In this document: in pieces, positions 48,166 to 55,400 of the stretch
How the letters are laid out: every line of letters starts with the position of its first letter
Numbering within the stretch: position 1 is the first letter of the stretch
Assembly: GCA_041394185.1 (NCBI GenBank)
Contig: JAWKIQ010000002.1
Coordinates: 558,001-622,000, forward strand
DNA: 64,000 nt
Source of the DNA: Acidimicrobiales bacterium
Lineage (GTDB): Bacteria > Actinomycetota > Acidimicrobiia > Acidimicrobiales > Poriferisodalaceae
Reading direction: 5' to 3'
The notes under the pieces: model-generated
Told to the model about the DNA's origin: nothing
Seen by the model: only the letters and a program-made list of their open reading frames with translations
Databases searched by the model: none
Translations under genes and position numbers: made by a program

Positions 48166-48179
48166 TGCAAACGCTTTCA
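48166..48179. promoter_or_regulatory. LacI-family operator-like palindrome
   Basis: TGCAAACGCTTTCA matches every fixed position of the classic LacI/CcpA-family operator TGnAAnCGnTTnCA. It lies in the 76-base divergent gap between the methyltransferase gene (48152) and the GH3 beta-glucosidase (48229), 50 bases before the latter and just upstream of a possible -10 (TAGAGT, 48201). Sugar-responsive repression of the glucosidase is the obvious inference. No LacI-family regulator gene is in the window. Confidence 0.62.
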
Positions 48180-48228
48180 ACCTGGTTGCGGCGACTGCCG
48201 TAGAGTCTCGGCCACGAGAGGAGCTCGA

Positions 48229-50658
48229 ATGTCACGCGTCGAAGAACTACTGGACCAATTGACGGTCGAAGAGATGGTGGCACTGGCAACCGGCACCGGT
48301 GTCTGGTTCGGAGGCCAGGTAGAACGGCTGGGGATCCCCGCCATCAAGGTCACCGACGGCCCCAACGGCGCCCGCGGCGGCAGCTTCTCGGGGAGCGCCA
48401 CGTCCGCGTGCTTCCCCGTCGGGACCGCTCTGGGTGCCACGTGGGATCTCGATCTGGTCGAGAGGGTTGGCAGGGCCATCGGCGACGAAGCCAGGACCAA
48501 GAAGGCCCATCTGTTGCTGGCCCCGACCATCAACATCCACCGCACGCCTCTCGCCGGCCGCAACTTCGAGTGCTACTCGGAAGACCCATTCCTGACCGGG
48601 CTGATGGCCAGCGCATACGTCAACGGCGTTCAGAGCACCGGTGTGGGCGCGACCATCAAACACTTCGTCGCCAACGACAGCGAGTTCGAACGCCACACCA
48701 TCGACTCGGTGATCGACGAGCGGACGCTGCGAGAGGTCTACCTCCGCCCATTCGAGATGGCCATCGAGCGGGCCAACCCGGTGTCGGTGATGTCGTCGTA
48801 CAACAAGGTCAATGGCACTTCGGCCAGCGACAATCACGAGTTGTTGACCACGATCCTCAGGGACGAGTGGGGTTTCGAGGGCTTCGTCATCTCGGACTGG
48901 TTCGGTACCCGCTCGACGATCGAGGCAGCCAACGCCGGGCTAGACCTCGAAATGCCGGGGCCACCACGGATGTTCGGCGAAAGGCTCGCCGAGGCCGTGC
49001 GCAACGGCGAGGTGAGCGAGACAACCGTGCGCGACAAAGCCCGGCGTGTGCTGTCAGCCATGGAACGCACCGGCGCCTTCGACCAGGAGGACACCACCGA
49101 ACAATCGATCGACCGACCCGAGCATCGAGAGCTAGCACGCGCCGCGGCCACTTCATCGATGGTGTTGCTCACGAACAACGGCAGCTTCCCCCTCGACAGG
49201 TCGACCCTGAAGCGGGTCGCTGTAATCGGGCCCAATGCCGATCAGGCACGCATCCAGGGAGGCGGTAGCTCCGGGGTCAACCCCCACTACGCCATCACTC
49301 CACTCGAGGGAATTCGAAAGGCCCTCGGTGAGGGCGTAGAGGTCATCAGCGCCCTCGGTTGCTCGATCGATGCACGCACCCCACATCTCGACACGCGCCT
49401 CGTTCGGCCGATCGGCGCCGAGGCAGGACGCTGGACCGCCTCGTTCTACGCAGTCGGTGGCACCGAGCCCGTCGCAGTCCGCCAGACGAGAAACAGCCAC
49501 TTCATCTGGATGAACGAGATCGCTCCTGGGGTCGTACCCACGAGCATGGAGGTCAGGATCGAGGGCGAGTTCCAGGCCGACGAAACATCGACGTGGACGT
49601 TCAGCCTCGCGAGCGCAGGACGAAGCCGGCTGTACATCGACGACGAACTGCTCGTCGACGCTTGGACCGGTTGGGCGACCGGCCCCGAGTTCTTCGGTCA
49701 AGGATGCAGCGAGGTGACCGGCGAGATCGACCTCGTCGAGGGCGAACCCCACCAGATCCGCGTCGAATTCTCCAACAATGCAGACACCGACCACCTGGCC
49801 GGGCTGACCATCGGGGCTCGACCCGAACGTCCGCACGACCTGATCGATCGGGCCGCAGAGCTGGCAGCCGGCTGCGACGCAGCGGTGCTGGTCGTCGGCC
49901 AGAACGCAGACTGGGAGACAGAGGGCCGCGACCGCGACATGTTCGAGTTGCCGGGCGAACAAGACGAACTGATCCGTCGCGTATCGGCGGCGAACCCGAA
50001 CACGATCGTGTTCGTCAACGCCGGATCGCCCGTCGACATGGCGTGGTCGGACGCTCCCGCGGCCACCATCTACATGTGGTATCCGGGCCAGGAAGACGGC
50101 AACGCCGTGGCCGACGTGCTGCTTGGGACCACACCTCCTGGCGGACGCCTGCCGACCACCTTCCCCAAGCGGATGAAGGACACGCCGTCGTTCGGCAACT
50201 ACCCGGGTGAGTTCGGAAAGGTGCACTACGGCGAGGGCCAACTGGTCGGCCACCGCTGGTACGACACCCGCGACATCGAACCGGCGTTCTGCTTCGGCCA
50301 TGGCCTGACCACCACCGACATCCAGTGGGGTCAGCCCGAGGTGCAGGCCGGCGCCGATTCGATCGAGGTTGCCGTCGAGTTGACCAACTCGGGCGACCGC
50401 GCCGGCGTCGAGGTCGTCCAGATCTACGCCCACCGCCCCGACACTGCGGTGATGCGCCCAGAACAGATCCTCGCCGGGTTCACCAAGGTCGCCCTCGAAC
50501 CGGGCGAATCGACCACGGCGCGAACCACCGTTTCTCACGCCGACCTTCGCCACTGGGACCCCAGCAAACGATCGTGGGCGCTCGAAGCGGGCCCGGTCGA
50601 GCTGCGCATCGGACGCAGCAGCCGCGACGTCGTGGCAACAATCGAGCTCGAGCTCTGA
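48229..50658 (+). CDS. GH3 beta-glucosidase with inserted PA14 domain
   Basis: This 809-residue GH3 enzyme has the (alpha/beta)8 domain (KVTDGPNGARGG, LLAPTINIHRTPLAGRNFECYSEDP, IKHFVANDSE), the nucleophile Asp in GFVISDWFGTRS, then the GH3 C-terminal domain with an inserted PA14 (about residues 400-525, FQADETSTWTFSL to IRVEFSNNADTDHLAG), and a fibronectin III-like end. PA14 insertions occur in GH3 beta-glucosidases that act on longer beta-glucans. No signal peptide is seen, so it is cytoplasmic and works on imported oligosaccharides. GAGAGGAG lies just before the ATG. A LacI-type operator sits in its promoter region. Confidence 0.94.
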   Translation: MSRVEELLDQLTVEEMVALATGTGVWFGGQVERLGIPAIKVTDGPNGARGGSFSGSATSACFPVGTALGATWDLDLVERVGRAIGDEARTKKAHLLLAPTINIHRTPLAGRNFECYSEDPFLTGLMASAYVNGVQSTGVGATIKHFVANDSEFERHTIDSVIDERTLREVYLRPFEMAIERANPVSVMSSYNKVNGTSASDNHELLTTILRDEWGFEGFVISDWFGTRSTIEAANAGLDLEMPGPPRMFGERLAEAVRNGEVSETTVRDKARRVLSAMERTGAFDQEDTTEQSIDRPEHRELARAAATSSMVLLTNNGSFPLDRSTLKRVAVIGPNADQARIQGGGSSGVNPHYAITPLEGIRKALGEGVEVISALGCSIDARTPHLDTRLVRPIGAEAGRWTASFYAVGGTEPVAVRQTRNSHFIWMNEIAPGVVPTSMEVRIEGEFQADETSTWTFSLASAGRSRLYIDDELLVDAWTGWATGPEFFGQGCSEVTGEIDLVEGEPHQIRVEFSNNADTDHLAGLTIGARPERPHDLIDRAAELAAGCDAAVLVVGQNADWETEGRDRDMFELPGEQDELIRRVSAANPNTIVFVNAGSPVDMAWSDAPAATIYMWYPGQEDGNAVADVLLGTTPPGGRLPTTFPKRMKDTPSFGNYPGEFGKVHYGEGQLVGHRWYDTRDIEPAFCFGHGLTTTDIQWGQPEVQAGADSIEVAVELTNSGDRAGVEVVQIYAHRPDTAVMRPEQILAGFTKVALEPGESTTARTTVSHADLRHWDPSKRSWALEAGPVELRIGRSSRDVVATIELEL

Positions 50659-50685
50659 CGTCACCTGGGTGCCAGACTGGACGGC

Positions 50686-51654
50686 ATGGGGGAACAGAAC
50701 TTCATCACCGTCGCCAACGGCGATATCGAGCTCAACGTGGCCACGCAAGGTTCGGGCCCGCTGATCGTGTTCGTTCACGGCTGGCCCGAGCTCTGGTACT
50801 CGTGGCGCCACCAGATGGACCATTTCGCTCGGCGCGGCTACACCACCGCCGCGCTCGACGTACGTGGTTACGGCGGCTCGTCGGCGCCACATGACGTCGG
50901 CGAGTACACCCTGTCGAAGATCACTTCGGACGTCGCCGCTGTCATCGATGCCCTCAGCGACGAACCGGCCATAGTCGTCGGTCATGACTGGGGCGCACCC
51001 ATCGCCTGGAACACCGCGAGGTTTCACGCCGACCGGGTGCGCGCAGTTGCCGGCCTGTCGGTGCCCTACCGGCCGATCACCCCGGACAATCCGTTCGATC
51101 TGTGGAAGGCACTGTTCACCGACCAGGGCAAGTTCTTCTACCAGGTCTACTTCCTGGATGAGGACGCTTCCGAGGCGGAGCTGGGTGCGGACAACATGGT
51201 GAGCCTTCGCAAGATCTATTACTCGGCCAGCGGCGACGCCCACGGCGCCGAGTTCACCAAGGACAAGCCCGCTGACGCAAAGATGCTCGATGGGCTCACC
51301 GACCCAGATCCGTTCCCGGCGTGGGCCAGCCCCGACGACCTCGAGGTCTACGCCGACGCATTCGAGCGAAGCGGCTGGCGCGGTCCGCTGAACAGATACC
51401 GCGCCCAGCCCCTCGACGCGGCCGAGCTGGGCACGGCTCCCAATCCGAACATCGTCCAACCGGCGGCCTTCATCGGTGGCGAATACGACGTCGTTCGCAA
51501 CTTCGTCGAGGGGTACGACCCGTTCGAGACCGCTGGAGCATTCTGCGACGACTTCCGAGGCACGACCATCGTCCCCAGGGCAGGCCACTGGGTTCAACAA
51601 GAAGCCCCCGCGGCCACCAACGACGCCCTCGCCCAGTTCTTCGGGGGCATCTGA
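50686..51654 (+). CDS. Alpha/beta hydrolase, epoxide-hydrolase type
   Basis: This 322-residue enzyme has the oxyanion-hole motif HGWPELWYSWRHQ, DVRGYGGSS, the nucleophile Asp in VVGHDWGAPIA, and the catalytic His in VPRAGHWVQQEAP. The HGWP and GHDWG pair marks soluble epoxide hydrolases or related dehalogenases. It lies 28 bases downstream of the GH3 gene on the same strand and may be co-transcribed with it, but no functional link is evident. Confidence 0.9.
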   Translation: MGEQNFITVANGDIELNVATQGSGPLIVFVHGWPELWYSWRHQMDHFARRGYTTAALDVRGYGGSSAPHDVGEYTLSKITSDVAAVIDALSDEPAIVVGHDWGAPIAWNTARFHADRVRAVAGLSVPYRPITPDNPFDLWKALFTDQGKFFYQVYFLDEDASEAELGADNMVSLRKIYYSASGDAHGAEFTKDKPADAKMLDGLTDPDPFPAWASPDDLEVYADAFERSGWRGPLNRYRAQPLDAAELGTAPNPNIVQPAAFIGGEYDVVRNFVEGYDPFETAGAFCDDFRGTTIVPRAGHWVQQEAPAATNDALAQFFGGI

Positions 51655-51821
51655 GGCCCCGACCGCGTCTCGTCGGTCGAACGCTGAGCGTGGTCTGCGG
51701 AAGCGCCGTGACGCCCAACGATCGCTCGGCGATCGTACGGATGCGCTGACCGGCCGGGCTTCACATCAACCAGTCCAAGGGTCGCCTTGGTGTGGCACAA
51801 CGGTCAAATATCAGGGTTTGT

Positions 51822-51850
51822 TTGACTTTATTTAGGGTTGTGACTACTTT
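51822..51850 (+). promoter_or_regulatory. Promoter for the His-rich protein/multicopper oxidase pair
   Basis: TTGACT (51822-51827), 17-base spacer, TACTTT (51845-51850), in the most AT-rich stretch of the 3' end of this window. The expected transcript start falls at the GTG at 51859, suggesting a leaderless mRNA. The rest of the 200-base gap after the epoxide hydrolase shows nothing else. Confidence 0.6.
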
Positions 51851-51858
51851 GCGTGACC

Positions 51859-52497
51859 GTGACATCACACGGGGGACACACCTCCGGCGCTGTCGGTAAT
51901 CGACACGCCGGGCGCGGCATCTTTGCGATCGCATCGCTGGCGACTCTCGCTGCGTTCGCGGGCTTGGTGCTGGTGGCGCTGATGCTCTTCGGTGGTGGTC
52001 CGGCCATCGGGCTGCAGACCGAGGCGAGCGCCGGCGAGCTCTCGGTGTGGGTCGATCGGTACGAGTGGCTCGAACACGACCACGACGCCCACGACCACGG
52101 TGACGACGAAGACGAAGAGAGCGAACCCGATCCGACCTCACAGGCTCTCGACGAGATCCGCGCCAACGCCGGATTCGCGATGCCTTCGAGAATGATGCCG
52201 GGCACACCCGACGAAGGCTTTCAGAGACTCCAGGTCAACCTGAACGTTCTGAGCCAGGGCGCCGCCCAACCGATAAGCCCCGACGATTTCCGCCTCGAGT
52301 CGACCGAGGGCAAGACCTGGCCCTCACTGCTCGGGGGCACCTTCGTTCCGACGAGCCTCGACACCGGACAGGCCTTGTCGACGGTGGTGGCGTTCGACGT
52401 CCCCTACGACGACGCAGCGCTGGACATGTTCCTCATCTGGACCAACGGAGTCGAAGAGCTCCGCTTTTCGCTCAATGGGAGCACCCATGCACACTGA
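51859..52497 (+). CDS. His-rich membrane-anchored protein preceding the multicopper oxidase
   Basis: This 212-residue protein starts MTSHGGHTSG, has one N-terminal membrane helix (IASLATLAAFAGLVLVALMLFG), then an acidic His-rich segment (residues 70-90, WLEHDHDAHDHGDDEDEE), and a C-terminal beta-rich domain that ends in THAH. The His/Asp cluster is well suited to bind Cu or other divalent metals. Its end overlaps the start of the multicopper oxidase gene by 11 bases. A role in metal delivery or complex formation with that oxidase is inferred, not shown. A GTG two codons upstream (51853) is possible, but the promoter spacing favours 51859. Confidence 0.82.
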   Translation: MTSHGGHTSGAVGNRHAGRGIFAIASLATLAAFAGLVLVALMLFGGGPAIGLQTEASAGELSVWVDRYEWLEHDHDAHDHGDDEDEESEPDPTSQALDEIRANAGFAMPSRMMPGTPDEGFQRLQVNLNVLSQGAAQPISPDDFRLESTEGKTWPSLLGGTFVPTSLDTGQALSTVVAFDVPYDDAALDMFLIWTNGVEELRFSLNGSTHAH

Positions 52498-55400
52498 GCC
52501 ACACTCCAAGACCAAGTCGCTCGATCGGCCTAGGCCCGTTGGTCAAGAATCCAAACTGATCACCGCCGCGATCACGCTGGTGTTGGCCGCCAGCGTGGTC
52601 GGCTGGCAGCACTTGCTGCACGCCACCCTGCTGGTGCGTTCCGACGACGCATGGTCTGCCCACCTCCCTCACCTGATGCGAGACATCGCCCTTGCCATAC
52701 CGCTCGCCACCGTGGCGGTCGTGAGCGGTCGCAACATCTCCTCCCTCGTCGATCGCTCGGGCCGCCCCTGGCCAAGGGCAGCCCTCACGAGCTTGATCTT
52801 CTCGATGACCATGCTCATCGGGGTGCCCATTCACGGCAAGATCGATGCGGCGTTCGGCGGCCATGTCGAAACGGGACCGTGGCTTTCGCACGCCATTCGT
52901 GATGCTCTCGTCGGGCAACTCGTCGCTTTCCCACTGCTGGTGCTCGCGATCTATGCGTGCACGAATCCGGCCGAGGTGTTGACGCGACGCATGGTCGTCC
53001 GCGCCGCTGCCGTTACAACAGCGGTGTGCGCCCTGGCGGTAGCCGGCGCCGGCGGAATCGTCGTCGTCGCCTCCGGAACGATCCTGGTGATGCTGGTCTC
53101 GGTCGAACGCCCAACCGCAACGCGCATTGCGCTTGCAGGCGCACTGATGGCCGGGTCCCTTGCACTGCCTGGACCCATCGGGCTCAGCGACCCCTCGCCC
53201 GCGGCTGCCGCTGTCGACGCGGACGGCTGCGAGGTCGGTGCCAATGTGCGCACCTACGACGTCGCTGCCATCAACGTGGACATGGTGCTCAACCGCTTCG
53301 GCGACCACGACCCGACGGCGATGATGTACGTGCTCGAGAACCGCATCGCGGACGTTCGCGCTCAGGAGGCGTCCGGCGAGGTGACACCGGGCCTCCGCAA
53401 GGATCCGATCCAGGCCCTGGTCATCAGGGCCAACGTAGGCGAGTGTCTCGAGATCAACTTCCGCAATGACCTGGCGATCGACGCGTCGATGAACGTCATC
53501 GGTCTTCCCTACACCGCCGCCAACGGTGCCGGCTTCGTGGGCCTCAACCCCGACACCCTGGCGGCTCCTGGCGCCACGCTGACCTATCGATTCTCGATTC
53601 CGTCCGATCCGGCTGTGGAAGGTGCTTACACCTTCCACAGCATGAACGACCCCCGCCAAACGATGGCGCATGGCCTCTTCGGAACCCTCGTGATCGAGCC
53701 CGCGGGCTCGATCTACCTGGACCCGGAAGACTCCTCAGTCCAGATCGAGAGCGGGTGGGAAGCGATCATCGTCGATCCCCGCGGTGTCGACTTCCGCGAG
53801 TTCGTCATCAACATGCACGAGGTCGGCGACGAGATCTTCGAAGTCCTCGACGCCAACGACAACCCGCTGCCGCTGGTCGACGACATCACCGGTTCGTATC
53901 GGCCGGCCTCGCGAGCCCTGAACTACCGGAGCGAGCCGTTCCGCAACCGCCTTGGGCTTGGCGCCGACAAGTCCCTGGCCTACTCGTCGTACACGTTCGG
54001 CGACCCCGCCACGCCGATTCCGCGGTCGTACCTCGGCGAACCGACGAAGACCCGACTCACGCACCCCGGCAGTGAGATGTTCCACGTCTATCACCTGCAC
54101 GGTGGCGGCGATCGCTGGCCGCGCAACCCTGGGGCCTCGACCTCGAACTTCGCGTCGGGCCTCGACAAACAACAGCCGGCTGACGTGCAGTCGACGCACC
54201 TCGACAGCCAGGCCGTCGGACCGGGCGAGACGTTCAACCTCGAGCACGCATGTGGTGCGGGCGGCTGCCAGCAGGCCGCAGGCGACTTCTTGTTCCACTG
54301 CCACATCGGCCCCCACTACGTATCGGGCATGTGGTCGTTCTGGCGGGTCTTCGACACCCAACAAGCCGACCTCGCGGTAATGCCGCCAGATGCTGGATAC
54401 CTGCCGCCGCCGGTGGCAGCCGCAGGCAACTCGATAGACCTCATCGGGACGGTCATCGACGGCCAGACGCTGGTTCCGGCAATCGACGCCGACCTGCCCT
54501 CCGAACTCGCCATCGAGGACTACGTCGCCTCGCTGCTGCCACCCCAGGGTGTGCGCATCGACGACCAGGACGCCACGGTGTGGGACTGGACCATCGAATA
54601 CGTCGGCGGAGACCCACGCCAACCCCTGGTACTGGGCGAACCCGACGACACCACGGTTTGGCCGAACTACGAGTCTCCGACTCCGGGCGTGAGGCCTGAG
54701 GTCCAGTTCAACCTGAGCAACGGACGTTATGCGTGGCCCCTGTTCAGGCCCCATCTGAACCAGCGACCGCCGTTCTCGCCCAACGGGCATTCGGGCACCC
54801 CGTGGCTGGGTTCCGACGTCACCGGAACGCGACCCGATGGTCTTTGTCCGACCGACACCCAGGTGCCCGGGCGGCGAATACTCGACTATCCGGTCACCGC
54901 CATCGACGTGCCCATCCCGATCACCGACGCAGTCACCGACCCCCTCGGGATGCTCTATGCCCTGAGTGAGGACGTCGACGAGATCAGGGCGGGTACCCAG
55001 ACGGCCGAGCCGTTGGTGCTGCGGTCCAACGTCGGCGACTGCATAGACGTGATCCTCACCAGCGAGCAGGAGGACGTAAACCACGGTGACTTCGCCAAGG
55101 TCAACATGCACACCCACTTCGTGCAGTTCGACCCACAGGCATCCGACGGCGTCATCACCGGCATGTCCTACGAGCAGTCTGTGAGGCCCTACGAGTCCGA
55201 GAACCGCACGCTCACAGCCGCGGCGGGCGTAGGCGACACCGTCATAGCCGTCACCAACACAGACCGATTGCGGGTCGGCATCTCGATCGGCGTGGGTTTG
55301 GGTGAAGGCATGTGCGACCCGGCCACGGGAGCACCGGTGGCCGATCCTGACAACGCCGACCGGGCGTGCACCGAGATACGCAACATCGTCGCCCTGACAC

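Noticed and set aside
49153..51600. Very long open frame (815 codons) on the minus strand opposite the GH3 and epoxide hydrolase genes
   Set aside because: Its translation is low-complexity and rich in Val, Asp, Arg and Gly with no motif. It is a mirror of high-GC codon bias, as are similar frames opposite sdhA, dnaE, the peroxidase and the multicopper oxidase.
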